Shown here: one piece after another, positions 16,628 to 24,970 of the stretch
How the letters are laid out: each line of letters begins with the position of its first letter
Numbering within the stretch: position 1 is the stretch's first letter
DNA from: AP-15 sp963701815
Lineage (GTDB): Bacteria; Pseudomonadota; Alphaproteobacteria; ATCC43930; CGMCC-115725
Direction of reading: 5' to 3'
NCBI GenBank assembly: GCA_963701815.1
Contig: CAVPBN010000037.1
Span: forward strand, 1 to 64,000
DNA length: 64,000 nt
Notes under the pieces: model-generated
What the model was told of the DNA's origin: nothing
What the model saw: only the letters and a program-made list of their open reading frames with translations
Database searches by the model: none
Position numbers and translations under genes: made by a program

Positions 16628-17038
16628 CTATTTCGCGACCAGGGACTCCTGGGCCTTCGAGACGTGCCACAGCACGATGTGGTAGTGCGGAACGGGCACG
16701 CCGGGGTGGCCGGCATTATAGTAAATGCTGACGTGGTCGACCCTGCCGCCCGGTGAGGCGAGGTCGCCGAATTCCTTTTGGTCCTGCATGTCCTTGAGCG
16801 GGATCATGTAGATCGTGCTGACCAGCTTGCCCCGGTGGTCGTACGCCAGGAACGGCCCGGCCGGCAACGTCGCCGGGTTGACATAGAGCGTGCCGAGACC
16901 GGGCAAAAAGTCGGGCAGCTTGACCAGCGTGCTGACCTTTTTGTAGTCGCCGCCGGGCGGCGCGCTTGCGACATGTTGGGCAAAGGCGGGAGCGGCGGTC
17001 AGCGCCAGGATGCCGAGGGCCGCGATTGCAGTGCGCAT
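16628..17038 (-). CDS. Exported DUF5602-like protein
   Basis: 136-aa periplasmic protein with a Sec signal (MRTAIAALGILALTAAPAFA, cleavage after AFA). The mature part has PDFLPGLGTLYVNP, FLAYDHRGKLVSTIYMIPL and a C-terminal VDHVSIYYNAGHPG and PHYHIVLWHV. The His-rich end resembles DUF5602/TTHB210-type proteins, which form a beta barrel and often accompany ECF sigma factors. The start at 17038 has GGAGAAA just upstream. It lies between the ECF sigma gene and HiPIP. Function unknown; metal or cluster binding through PHYH is possible. Confidence 0.72.
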   Translation of the reverse strand: MRTAIAALGILALTAAPAFAQHVASAPPGGDYKKVSTLVKLPDFLPGLGTLYVNPATLPAGPFLAYDHRGKLVSTIYMIPLKDMQDQKEFGDLASPGGRVDHVSIYYNAGHPGVPVPHYHIVLWHVSKAQESLVAK

Positions 17039-17074
17039 GGGTTTCTCCATTCGAGGGGGATGGGGTCGTCGAAT

Positions 17075-17819
17075 TCAGGGTGCGTTCCGCGACCCAGCCG
17101 GCCGATCGCTCGATGGCGGTTTGCAGGCGGCGCCGACCGGGAGGCCGAGGCGTGCGAGGACACGCGCGACCAAGCGGTCGCATCTCGCGCCGAGGAACGG
17201 AAACGCACCTTCCAGGATCGCGCCGAATTCGGCACTCAGGGCTTGGCGCAACAGCTTGTTCGCGCGGTGAAAGCGCGTCTTGACGGTGTCGTCGGGAATA
17301 CCCAGGCAGTCGGCCGTCTCTGCGATGCTCATCTGTTCGATCGCGCGCATGATGAAGACCGCGCGGAAGGGGGGCGGCAGCCGGTCGACCGCATTCTCTA
17401 TCGCGCGGCGGATCTCCTGGCGCGCGCTCACATGTTCGGGGCTCATCTGGTCCTGGACGATCAGCGGCGGATCGCTTCCCGCCTCGGAGCGTCTCCGCCA
17501 TCTTGTCAATGTCGATGGCCGGATGCCGACGGCGGAGCCGGCCGAGCGCCTCATTGAGCACGATGCGCGCGAGCCAAGTGGCCAGGCTCGATTTGCCCTT
17601 GAAACCCTCAATGTGAGTGAAGGCGCGGACATAACTTTCCTGCACCACCTCCTCGGCTTCGGAATCGTCCCTGACGATGCTGCGCGCCAGGCGATAGAGG
17701 CGCTGATTGTTGCGCCGCATCAAAACGGCGAACGCGGTAGATTGCCCGGCACGCATGCGGGATAGGAGTTCGGTATCCGGCGCACCACGCTCCAACAGCT
17801 CGGTCTCGATCGGCGGCAT
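17075..17819 (-). CDS. ECF-type RNA polymerase sigma factor, frame-broken
   Basis: Extracytoplasmic-function sigma factor of about 247 aa. The N-terminal frame (ATG 17819, GGAGAGACC upstream) shows region 2: AFAVLMRRNNQRLYRLARSI and DDSEAEEVVQESYVRAF, then FKGKSSLATWLARIVLNEAL. A frame change near 17488 leads to region 4: LPPPFRAVFIMRAIEQMSI and AETADCLGIPDDTVKTRFHR. The C-terminal tail of about 45 residues after region 4 is longer than usual and contains two Cys (in ARCDRLV and GAACK). No anti-sigma gene is adjacent. It heads the DUF5602-HiPIP pair and lies 130 bp after nnrS, so it probably controls the HiPIP module. Confidence 0.85.
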
Positions 17820-17949
17820 GGGTCTCTCCAGGCGGCTGAGAGCTTAGATGCGCGATCGAAGCCAAAAGGTTCCCGGCCGCGAACGCCCGGCAGCGGGGCA
17901 TGGGCGATCGCCGGATTGTCCGCGAGCCTATCGGCTGCCACCCAAGCCT

Positions 17950-19149
17950 TTAGCGCGACTGGTCCGGGCTTTCGGGGAGAAGCAGCATTGGCCCATAGCA
18001 CAGGACGAACAGCGCAAAGGCGCCGATCCACAGGATACCCGAGGCGACAAGCAGCGGCATCGTCCAAGTCTCGCCGATGCCGGCGGCGACCCGGACGATC
18101 GCGGCGAAATTGACCAGGAGATAGATTGCGGTCGTGGCGCGATCCGCCGCCAAGGCGCGGCCGGTGTGGCCGCGCGTGGCGCGGGTCATCACCGCCAAGG
18201 TCATCGTGCCGATCGCGCCGGCGGTCAGGGCATGGATCGCGGCGCTTTGCGGGAGGTGGGCATCGATCACCGCGAGGCCGAGCAAGGCCACGCCCAGCAC
18301 GAGCCAGCCATAGCCGACATGAAGCACCAAAAGCAGCGGCTCCGCCGCCGTTGCCGCACCGCACCAGCGCAGCAGGCGCCAGAGGTTGAGGGCTGCGCCG
18401 AGAAGCAGGATTACGCCGACGGGCCGGAACTCGGGAAGGAAGACCCAGGCGAACAACCCGACATGCAGGACGCCGAGCGCGGCCCGGTCGATCGCGCCGG
18501 GTGCCGCGGGAAGATTTACGATCTGCCGCTTCGCCAGCCAATTCCGGGTGAAGCTCGGCACGATCCGCCCCGCCATCACCGAGATCAGCACGATCACGGC
18601 GGCAAGCCCGAGACGCCAGCCGAGCCCCGGCGGCACGGCTGCGCCATCGGCCTCCAGGTGCATCAGCAGATCGGCGATGCCGAGAACAGTCACCGACCCG
18701 ACTATCGGCAGGTTGCGCCAGTTCCCGCTCGCAACGATCTCGCGGGCGACGACGATGGCGAGCGCCGCGGGGAACGCCAGATCGGCCGCGGCGGCAAGCC
18801 ATGCCGGCGCCAGCGCCGAGATCAGACAGGCGATACGTCCGAGCAGCCACAACCCCGCAAGCAGGGCAAGCGGGAAACCGCGGATGGGAGGCCGCTTGGT
18901 CCAGTTCGGGATCGCGGTGAGCAGGAAGCCGGCGATCGCCGCCATCGCGAAGCCGAAGAGCATTTCGTGGATATGCCAGCTGAGCGGATCGAACCGGCTC
19001 GGCAACGCCGTCCCCGTCGCCAACATGACGATCCAAAGCGCGAGCGCCGCCGCGGCCCAGAGTCCGGCTGCGAGAAAGAACGGCCGGAAGCCCTGGGCCA
19101 GGAATACCGGCGTCCCCCGACCGGCGAGGCCACGGACGGCGCTGCTCAT
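17950..19149 (-). CDS. nnrS: NnrS family heme-copper membrane protein
   Basis: 399-aa integral membrane protein with about 12 helices. NnrS proteins bind heme and copper and relieve stress from NO and dinitrosyl iron complexes. Seen: FLAQGFRPFFLAAGLWA, DPLSWHIHEMLFGFAMAAIAG (cut to WHIHEMLFGFA as the core), AAAIHALTAGAIGTM and MTRATRGHTGR, all strong NnrS signatures, the conserved His residues being heme/Cu ligand candidates. Its ATG (19149) overlaps the norB stop (ATGA at 19146-19149), so the two are translationally coupled within the NsrR-headed operon. Confidence 0.93.
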   Translation of the reverse strand: MSSAVRGLAGRGTPVFLAQGFRPFFLAAGLWAAAALALWIVMLATGTALPSRFDPLSWHIHEMLFGFAMAAIAGFLLTAIPNWTKRPPIRGFPLALLAGLWLLGRIACLISALAPAWLAAAADLAFPAALAIVVAREIVASGNWRNLPIVGSVTVLGIADLLMHLEADGAAVPPGLGWRLGLAAVIVLISVMAGRIVPSFTRNWLAKRQIVNLPAAPGAIDRAALGVLHVGLFAWVFLPEFRPVGVILLLGAALNLWRLLRWCGAATAAEPLLLVLHVGYGWLVLGVALLGLAVIDAHLPQSAAIHALTAGAIGTMTLAVMTRATRGHTGRALAADRATTAIYLLVNFAAIVRVAAGIGETWTMPLLVASGILWIGAFALFVLCYGPMLLLPESPDQSR

Positions 19150-21485
19150 TGGGCGCCGCCGATCGCCTCCGGCGCCGCTTGTGCGCCGGGGATGAAACGC
19201 GCGACGAAGCGCGGAAACAGCGGGCGCAGCTTGACGATGAAATCCCAGGCCATCAACAAGGCGCCGAGCGCGAAAACAATGTCGCCGGGCATCCGCATCC
19301 ACTGCCAGAACAGCGTCGTGTCGTAGAAGTCCTGGCTGCGCGCATAGGCGAGCCCATGCTCGTAGACGGCGTCGAGCTGCGGCCAGCCGATTGGGAAGAA
19401 GTTGAAGACGATCCACAGGACGAGGCCGCTATTATAGAGCCAGAAAGCCCACCGCCCGAGTTTCTCGCCGAACGGGTACCGGTCGGCGGCGACGTAGCGC
19501 AGGCAGAAATAGATCAGCCCGATGCCCAGCAGGCCGAAGGCGCCGAACAGGGCGGTATGGGCATGGTTGAGGGTCAGGAAGGTGCCGTGCTCGTAGTAGT
19601 TGACCAGCGGCGCGTTCAAGGTGCCGCCGCCAAAGACGCCGGCGCCGACAAAATTCCAGAACGCGGCGCCGATGATGTAGGTATAGGCGAGACCGTATTT
19701 GAACTCCCGATCGTCCTTGATCAGCCGCCGCTGCTGGATCGCCTCGATGATCAACAGCACCAGGGGCAGCACCTCGATGAACGAGAACATCGTGCCCATC
19801 GGCACCCACAGCCCCGGCTCGCCGGCCCAATAGAGATGATGACCGGTGCCGAGCACGCCGCCGAGGAAGATCAGGATCAGCTCCAGATACACCGACCGCT
19901 CGGCGAGCTGGCGCGAGACCAGCCCGACCGCCATCAGCAGATAGGCGCTGATCGCCGCGGCGAAGAACTCGAAGGACTGCTCGACCCAGAGATGGACCAC
20001 CCACCAGCGCCAGAAGTCGGAGATCGTGAAGGACTTCTCGATCCCGGTGAGCGGGATCATGCCGAAGACGTACAGCAGCGCGATATTGACGGTCGACGCC
20101 CAGATCAGATGCTCGAGCCGGATCCGCCCCGTCCAGAATTGCCGGGTTGCTCGATATAAGCGTGGCGCGGGTCGGCCACAGCGCGCGGAAGACGAGGATG
20201 CTCCAGATCGACCAGCCCGGCGAAGAAGCCGATCTGCCACGCCCGGCCGAGCTGGATATAGGAGAGCCCCTGATTGCCGAACCAGAACCAGCCTTCGCCG
20301 ATATATCCCATGATGCCGAGATAGTTGCCGACGAGCGCGCCGACGACGACGAACAGCGTGACCCAGAACAGGACATCGACGAGGAAGGCTTGTCCCTTCG
20401 GCTCGCCGCCGCTGATCGCCGGGGCGAGAAACAGGGCCGCGCCGATCCAGGACAGGCCGATCCAGACAATCGGCGACTGAATGTGGACATCGCGCAGGAA
20501 GTTGAAGGGCAGGAAGCGATCGACCTCGATGCCGTAAAAGCTCGCCCGGTCCGTGTAGTAGTGGGCCATGATCGAACCGACGAGAATCTGCAACAGCAGC
20601 ACCCCGGCGACGACGAGAAAGTACTTGCCGATCCGCCGCTGGCTCGCGGTCAACGGCAGGAACCGCGCCAGCACCGGGTCCATCGGCGCCTGATCCGGAT
20701 CGTTCAGATAGCGCTGATAGATGAACAGCACGGCGCCGAAGGCGAAGAACGTGAAACAGAAGCTGATCCAGGTCCACCGGAAGGTGCTGGTGGTCGGCGT
20801 ATTGCCGACCAGCGGCTCGAACGGCCAATTCTGCGTCCAGGACGCAAGCAACTCCCGGTCGCCGCGCAACGGTCGTCAGCGACGAGTAGATCAGAAAGTC
20901 CGCGGTCTGCGCCGCGCTCTGCTGATCGAGGCTGTAAGCCTGGGTCCAGCCCTTGGCGAAATCGTGACGCAGCAGCGACTGGACGATCTCGGCCCGGAGC
21001 GTCATGATCGCTCCCGCCAGGGCGTCCGGGATGGTCGCGACCGCCTTGGTCAGATCGACGCCCTGAAGCTCGACCTGCATCGCCGCCTTGACCGAGGCTT
21101 GCTCGTCCGTCGTCAGATCCGACAGCGCTTTGCCGGTCCTGGCCTTGGCGATGTTGGCCTCGGTCAGCCCGGCGAGCCGGACGAGGTTGGCCGCGGTATA
21201 ATCCTCCCCGAAATACGACCCCATGCCATAGAGGCTGCCGTAATCCATCAGATCGGCTTTTTGAAAGCCCGCCTTGCCGCCTACGATGTCGGCGGCCGAC
21301 ATGAGGACGGCGCCGTCGGCGGTAACGAACCGGTCGGGGAAGGGGGGCGCCGCTTCGTAGGTCAGCTTGGTCGTCCAGCCGAGGATCGCGAAACTGGCGA
21401 CGGCCACGACCAGCAGGACCCATTTGAGAACGTTGCTGACGGGATCCTCGGCAGGCTGATCGACCCGTTCTGCCTCTATCGTCAT
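19146..21485 (-). CDS. norB: Quinol-dependent nitric oxide reductase (qNOR), frame-broken
   Basis: About 780-aa single-subunit NO reductase that reduces 2 NO to N2O with quinol as donor in the inner membrane. The N-terminal extension (TYEAAPPFPDRF, GGKAGFQKADLMDYGSLYG) is the fused cytochrome c-like part characteristic of qNOR. The catalytic part has GTGHHLYWAGEPGLW, WWVVHLWVEQSFEFF and LNHAHTALFGAFGLLGIG, carrying the His ligands of the hemes and FeB. Three frame breaks are seen, near 20870 (GCGCG repeat), 20208 and 20156; all flanking sequence stays conserved. Start ATG 21485 has GGAGGGCGAG upstream. Followed by nnrS and preceded by nsrR and a CopD-like gene. Confidence 0.92.
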   Translation of the reverse strand: MTIEAERVDQPAEDPVSNVLKWVLLVVAVASFAILGWTTKLTYEAAPPFPDRFVTADGAVLMSAADIVGGKAGFQKADLMDYGSLYGMGSYFGEDYTAANLVRLAGLTEANIAKARTGKALSDLTTDEQASVKAAMQVELQGVDLTKAVATIPDALAGAIMTLRAEIVQSLLRHDFAKGWTQAYSLDQQSAAQTADFLIYSSLTTVARRPGVACVLDAELAVRAAGRQYADHQHLPVDLDQLLFHVLRLRRRAVHLSALSERSGSGADGPGAGAVPAVDREPAADRQVLSRRRRGAAVADSRRFDHGPLLHGPGELLRHRGRSLPALQLPARCPHSVADCLDRPVLDRRGPVSRPGDQRRRAEGTSLPRRCPVLGHAVRRRRRARRQLSRHHGIYRRRLVLVRQSGALLYPARPGVADRLLRRAGRSGASSSSARCGRPAPRLYRATRQFWTGRIRLEHLIWASTVNIALLYVFGMIPLTGIEKSFTISDFWRWWVVHLWVEQSFEFFAAAISAYLLMAVGLVSRQLAERSVYLELILIFLGGVLGTGHHLYWAGEPGLWVPMGTMFSFIEVLPLVLLIIEAIQQRRLIKDDREFKYGLAYTYIIGAAFWNFVGAGVFGGGTLNAPLVNYYEHGTFLTLNHAHTALFGAFGLLGIGLIYFCLRYVAADRYPFGEKLGRWAFWLYNSGLVLWIVFNFFPIGWPQLDAVYEHGLAYARSQDFYDTTLFWQWMRMPGDIVFALGALLMAWDFIVKLRPLFPRFVARFIPGAQAAPEAIGGAQ

Positions 21486-21601
21486 AGGCTCGCCCTCCAA
21501 CTGTTGAGCCAAGTCGGCTGCCGCCCGGCTGTCTGCTCGGTGGGCAAGCTCTGCGTTTGCCGCACCGTCGAGCCCTCGGCGACCGGCCCTACGGACGCCG
21601 G

Positions 21602-22078
21602 TCACAGCAAGGACATCCCCTGGCTACCCGCGACAGCGCCAAGGATCGTGATCAGGCTCAGCGCAAGCAGCAGCCAGTGAGCCCGCTGCAAGACGGCAAA
21701 GGCGCGATCCGGCGCCGCACTCGCCTTTGCATGGAACCATCGGTGCAGGATGAGCGGCTCGGCCACGAAGAGGACGAGCGTAAACAGCAGCCACACGCCG
21801 ACCATCGCATGCATCCACCAGAACTCGCCCGAGCGGAACCGGCCCCACAGATCCAATCGGTCGGTCAAGTAGAAGCCGCTCAACCCGACGATGACGGTGG
21901 CGGCTCGGGCATGCCATGCGAACCGCCGCTCGATGGCCTCGAAGACCTGTAGCCGGTTCGGGCCGGTTTCGCCGTGCTGAACCGCCGGCAGCACGACCAT
22001 GGTCACCATCGCCACTCCGCCGATCCAGATCACCACGGCGAGAACATGCAACGCCCGGGCGACAGCGACATCAGCCAT
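21602..22078 (-). CDS. CopD-like four-helix membrane protein
   Basis: 158-aa membrane protein with four hydrophobic segments. Opens ARALHVLAVVIWIGGVAMV, the H-x-L-x4-W-x-G pattern of CopD-like/DUF2269-type proteins, with a second His-containing helix FWWMHAMVGVWLLFTL. It overlaps the 3' end of nsrR by 8 bp and precedes norB by 117 bp. In related genomes such proteins travel with NO reductase genes. A heme- or copper-linked role is plausible from the paired His residues, but no function is proven here. Confidence 0.75.
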   Translation of the reverse strand: MADVAVARALHVLAVVIWIGGVAMVTMVVLPAVQHGETGPNRLQVFEAIERRFAWHARAATVIVGLSGFYLTDRLDLWGRFRSGEFWWMHAMVGVWLLFTLVLFVAEPLILHRWFHAKASAAPDRAFAVLQRAHWLLLALSLITILGAVAGSQGMSLL

Positions 22079-22550
22079 GGCTCACCTTGTAGGGGTTCAT
22101 TCGGGACGACCGCGCCACGGATGCGAGCCCCAAGCTGTGGGCGAGCCGGGTGCCCGGGACCAAAAGGTCGACAAGGGTATAGCCGTCCAAAACATGCAAA
22201 AACGCCAGCGTCGCCTCGTGGAGCGCGCGCCGCAGCACGCAGCATCCTTCGATCCGGCAAAATCCGGTTTCGGCGAGGCACCCCATGACCGCGAGGTCGT
22301 CTTCGGTGTCGCGCACGACCGCCCCAACGTGGATCTCTGCGGGCGAACGCGCCAGCCTGATCCCGCCGCGCCTGCCGCGGATCGTCTCGATATAGCCCTG
22401 CCGCCCGAGCCTGTGCACGACCTTCATCAGGTGAGTCTTGGAAATGTCGAAGCTCTCGGCGATCTCGGCGATCGTCGAGAGCCGTCCGCCGTTGGCGCCG
22501 ACATAGATCAGCGTGCGCAACGCATAGTCGGTCCATAAGGTCAGGCGCAT
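22071..22550 (-). CDS. nsrR: NsrR, Rrf2-family NO-sensing repressor
   Basis: 159-aa repressor with an [Fe-S] cluster that is destroyed by NO, releasing target promoters. It opens MRLTLWTDYALRTLIYVG, the Rrf2/NsrR N-terminus; the winged helix includes DISKTHLMKVVHRLGRQGY and GRRGGIRLAR. Cluster ligands C91, C98 and C103 (C104 adjacent) lie in GCLAETGFCRIEGCCVL, the NsrR arrangement. It heads the minus-strand operon and lies 32 bp from a consensus NsrR operator, so it is autoregulated and probably also controls the divergent hemoglobin gene. Confidence 0.95.
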   Translation of the reverse strand: MRLTLWTDYALRTLIYVGANGGRLSTIAEIAESFDISKTHLMKVVHRLGRQGYIETIRGRRGGIRLARSPAEIHVGAVVRDTEDDLAVMGCLAETGFCRIEGCCVLRRALHEATLAFLHVLDGYTLVDLLVPGTRLAHSLGLASVARSSRMNPYKVSHG

Positions 22551-22581
22551 AGCGGGCGTCGGCAGCGACCGTTGACTCGAT

Positions 22582-22604
22582 AAGACTCATATAATATGTA
22601 TCTT
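22582..22604. promoter_or_regulatory. NsrR operator
   Basis: Two 11-bp arms around one central A: AAGACTCATAT (22582-22592) and ATATGTATCTT (22594-22604). The arms are complementary at 9 of 11 positions. This is the 11-1-11 layout and AAGATGCAT-like sequence known for NsrR sites of Enterobacteria and other Proteobacteria. A perfect TATAAT (22590-22595) lies inside it on the plus strand. It sits between nsrR and the truncated hemoglobin gene and can control both directions. Confidence 0.85.
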
Positions 22605-22657
22605 ATGGACGGGCGCAATATGACGATGTCCCTCCGACGGCTTCAGTATGAGGCTCA

Positions 22658-23284
22658 ATGATGAGCGCGGACACGCAATCCGACGCACCAAACCGCGACC
22701 TGATCATCCGGGACATCGTCGTGCGGACCGGCATCGATGAGGCAATGATCGAACGGCTGGTCCGGACCTTCTACGGCCGCGCCCGGCTCGACCCGTTGAT
22801 CGGACCGATCTTCGAGAACAAGGTGCACGATTGGGAAAGACACCTTCGCCGGCTTTGCGCCTTCTGGTCGTCCGTCGCGCTGATGAGCGGCCGTTATCAC
22901 GGCCAGCCGATGGTGGCCCACCTGCCCTTACCGATCGACACGCCGCATTTCGATCGCTGGCTCGGGATCTTCGCCGAGACCGCGCGAGAGGTCTGTCCGC
23001 CTGCGGCAGCCGCTCACTTCTTCGAGCGCGCGCAGCGGATCGCCGAAAGCCTCGAACTGGGCATCGCGGTGCAGAAGGGAGAGATCAGGCCGATGCGGAT
23101 GCGGCCTCGAAGGACTTCGTCGCCGTCGCAAGAGGCAAACGGTCGCTGGTCCATGACTTTGGAGGACATGTCGCAATGGCGAAGCCGACAGATCGCGACC
23201 CCTTCGTCGAGGTCAGCTCGCCGGCCTGCTGGATGCACGAGGCCGACAATTCCTATATGGGCTATGCCGGGAAGGACGAATTGA
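22658..23284 (+). CDS. Group III truncated hemoglobin
   Basis: Truncated 2-on-2 hemoglobin that binds NO/O2 and helps detoxify NO. The first 140 residues are a normal family member: MIERLVRTFYGRARLDPLIG, HDWERHLRRLCAFWSSVALM and AHLPLPIDTPHFDRWL, the last with the proximal-His region, then ERAQRIAESLELGIA. The frame runs on for 60 more residues of low-complexity basic sequence that overlap the next gene by 109 bp; group III proteins usually stop about 10 residues after the last helix, so either an indel near 23100 removed the true stop or the tail is spurious. The upstream NsrR site implies NO induction. Confidence 0.85.
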   Translation: MMSADTQSDAPNRDLIIRDIVVRTGIDEAMIERLVRTFYGRARLDPLIGPIFENKVHDWERHLRRLCAFWSSVALMSGRYHGQPMVAHLPLPIDTPHFDRWLGIFAETAREVCPPAAAAHFFERAQRIAESLELGIAVQKGEIRPMRMRPRRTSSPSQEANGRWSMTLEDMSQWRSRQIATPSSRSARRPAGCTRPTIPIWAMPGRTN

Positions 23285-23685
23285 TCGCTCTTCTAAACGA
23301 ACTGCTCGAGGCCGAGCGCGCCGGAGCGCGGGTGACCGGCGAAACCGCCGATGAGGCGACCGACAATGCGCCTGTCGCGGAGCTGATGCGGGCTGTTCAG
23401 CATGACGAGGCACGCTGGTGCGCGATGCTGGCCGGCCGCCTCGAGCAGCTCGGCGCAGCGCCGTCTTCCAAGGTCGGGGCCTTCCACGGAAAGGCGATGG
23501 CGATCGCCGATCTCGGCGAACGGATCGCCTTTCTCAACCGCGGCCAGGCCCGGGTCGTGCGCAAGTTGCGCGAGACGCTGCCGCGCGTCCGCGACGATCG
23601 GCTGCACGCCGACCTTGTGGAGATGCGGCGGTCGCTCGAGGCCAACATCGCATCGGCGAACGAGGTCGCCGGGCGCGACGATTGA
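23176..23685 (+). CDS. DUF6306-like ferritin-type helical protein
   Basis: 169-aa soluble protein starting MAKPTDRDPF with GGAGGA 9 bp upstream. Mostly helical, with NDELIALLNELLEAERAGAR-type sequence (seen as LIALLNELLEAERAGARV), ELMRAVQHDEARWCAML and RIAFLNRGQARVVRKLRE. The paired E...HDE pattern over two helices resembles ferritin-like DUF6306 proteins that occur near NO-stress genes. It overlaps the tail of the hemoglobin frame and is likely in the same transcript. Metal binding is inferred from the helix pattern only. Confidence 0.72.
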   Translation: MAKPTDRDPFVEVSSPACWMHEADNSYMGYAGKDELIALLNELLEAERAGARVTGETADEATDNAPVAELMRAVQHDEARWCAMLAGRLEQLGAAPSSKVGAFHGKAMAIADLGERIAFLNRGQARVVRKLRETLPRVRDDRLHADLVEMRRSLEANIASANEVAGRDD

Positions 23686-23814
23686 CCGACCGTAGTCCCT
23701 CGCCGGTTCCGCAGCCCGCATACCCCTGCGCTCTGCGGGGGCCTTGCTGCGCTGCCCGCTGCTTGCAGACCGCGAAACTTCGAATGCGCCAAAACCAATT
23801 CGGAAAGGGCCGGT

Positions 23815-24792
23815 ATGCCCATCATTGAAACCGCGCTCACCCGGTTGCTCGGCATCGAGCACCCGATCCTGCTGGCGCCGATGGGATCGGCCGCCGGCGG
23901 CAAGCTTGCCGCGGCCGTCACCCACGCCGGTGGTCTCGGGCTGGTCGGCTCGGGCTATGCCAGCACTACCGCGATCAAGAAGGAGCTGGCGGAGGCCGGG
24001 AACGCGCGGGTCGGGATCGGCTTCATCCTGTGGGCGCTGGATCGCAACCCGGCGGCGCTGGACGCGGCTCTGGACGCCCGCCCGGCAGCGGTGATGTTGT
24101 CGTTCGGCGATCCGGCGCCGTACACCGGCCGGATCAGGGACGCGGGCTGCAAGATCATCTGCCAGGTGCAGACCTTGGCCCAGGCCAAAGACGCCGCGGA
24201 TGCGGGCGCCGACATCATCATCGCACAGGGACGCGATGCCGGAGGGCACTCGGGAACAACGCGCGGCACGATCGGGCTTGTACCCGCTGTTGTCGATGCC
24301 GTCGCCCCGATCCCCGTGGTTGCCGCCGGCGGGATCGCCGATGGACGCGGGTTGGCCGCTGCCCTCGCGCTCGGAGCGGCCGGCATATCGATGGGCACGC
24401 GCTTTACCGCGACCCGCGAGTCGTTGTGGGACTCACGGATGAAGGCCGCCGCCCTTGCTGCCGGCGGCGACCAAACCCAGCAGACGCGGGTCTTTGACAT
24501 CGTCCGCGGCGCGCCCTGGCCGGCGATCTACCCGGGTCGTGCGTTGGGCAACGAATTCTCCGCCAAATGGCACGGCCGCGAGGACGATCTGGCGGCGGGT
24601 CAGGCGGAAGCGGAACAGGCGTACCTCGCGACGGCGCCCGATGATTTTTCGAACCGCGTCGTCTGGGCCGGCGAGAGTGTCGATCTGGTCAACGACATAC
24701 CCTCGGCGGCCGAACTCATCGAGCGCATCGTCGCACAGGCGGCAGATACGCTCAGGCAAGGCGCGCGGCTGGTGGGCGAGCGACGCCGCTAG
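23815..24792 (+). CDS. Nitronate monooxygenase
   Basis: 325-aa FMN-dependent TIM-barrel enzyme of the NMO family, oxidising alkyl nitronates to carbonyls and nitrite. Seen: HPILLAPMGSAAGGKLAAAV at the N-terminus, GADIIIAQGRDAGGHSGTTR (FMN phosphate loop and the conserved His) and VVAAGGIADGRGLAAALALG with GTRF. It follows the DUF6306-like gene by 129 bp in the same direction, so it may be the end of the NsrR-controlled plus-strand arm; nitronate/nitro-compound oxidation fits a nitrosative-stress set. A strong stem-loop lies 74 bp downstream. Confidence 0.9.
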   Translation: MPIIETALTRLLGIEHPILLAPMGSAAGGKLAAAVTHAGGLGLVGSGYASTTAIKKELAEAGNARVGIGFILWALDRNPAALDAALDARPAAVMLSFGDPAPYTGRIRDAGCKIICQVQTLAQAKDAADAGADIIIAQGRDAGGHSGTTRGTIGLVPAVVDAVAPIPVVAAGGIADGRGLAAALALGAAGISMGTRFTATRESLWDSRMKAAALAAGGDQTQQTRVFDIVRGAPWPAIYPGRALGNEFSAKWHGREDDLAAGQAEAEQAYLATAPDDFSNRVVWAGESVDLVNDIPSAAELIERIVAQAADTLRQGARLVGERRR

Positions 24793-24865
24793 GGGGCAAT
24801 CGCCATGTTCGCATCGCATGGCGCTGCGGTCCTCCCCTGACGGCCCCTGTCGTATCGCGTCTCAC

Positions 24866-24910
24866 CGAGATTGCTTCCCCGCGGGCCAGGTCCGCGGGGA
24901 AGCAATCTCG
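24866..24910. repeat. REP-like stem-loop with 19-bp perfect arms
   Basis: CGAGATTGCTTCCCCGCGG, a 7-nt loop GCCAGGT, then the exact reverse complement. The outer half (CGAGATTGCTTC) is the same as in the repeat at 16208, so the two belong to one dispersed family. It is placed just after the nitronate monooxygenase and could stop or stabilise that transcript. Confidence 0.8.
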
Positions 24911-24970
24911 ACGCGGACCTGCGCGAGGTCACTGTGCACCCAGTAGCCCCCTCGAAGGATCGTAGGACCC

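Noticed and set aside
22572..22595. TTGACT...TATAAT as a sigma-70 promoter for the hemoglobin gene
   Set aside because: The spacer is only 12 bp, so the pair as a whole is not a normal promoter. The TATAAT alone may still be used; it is recorded with the NsrR site.
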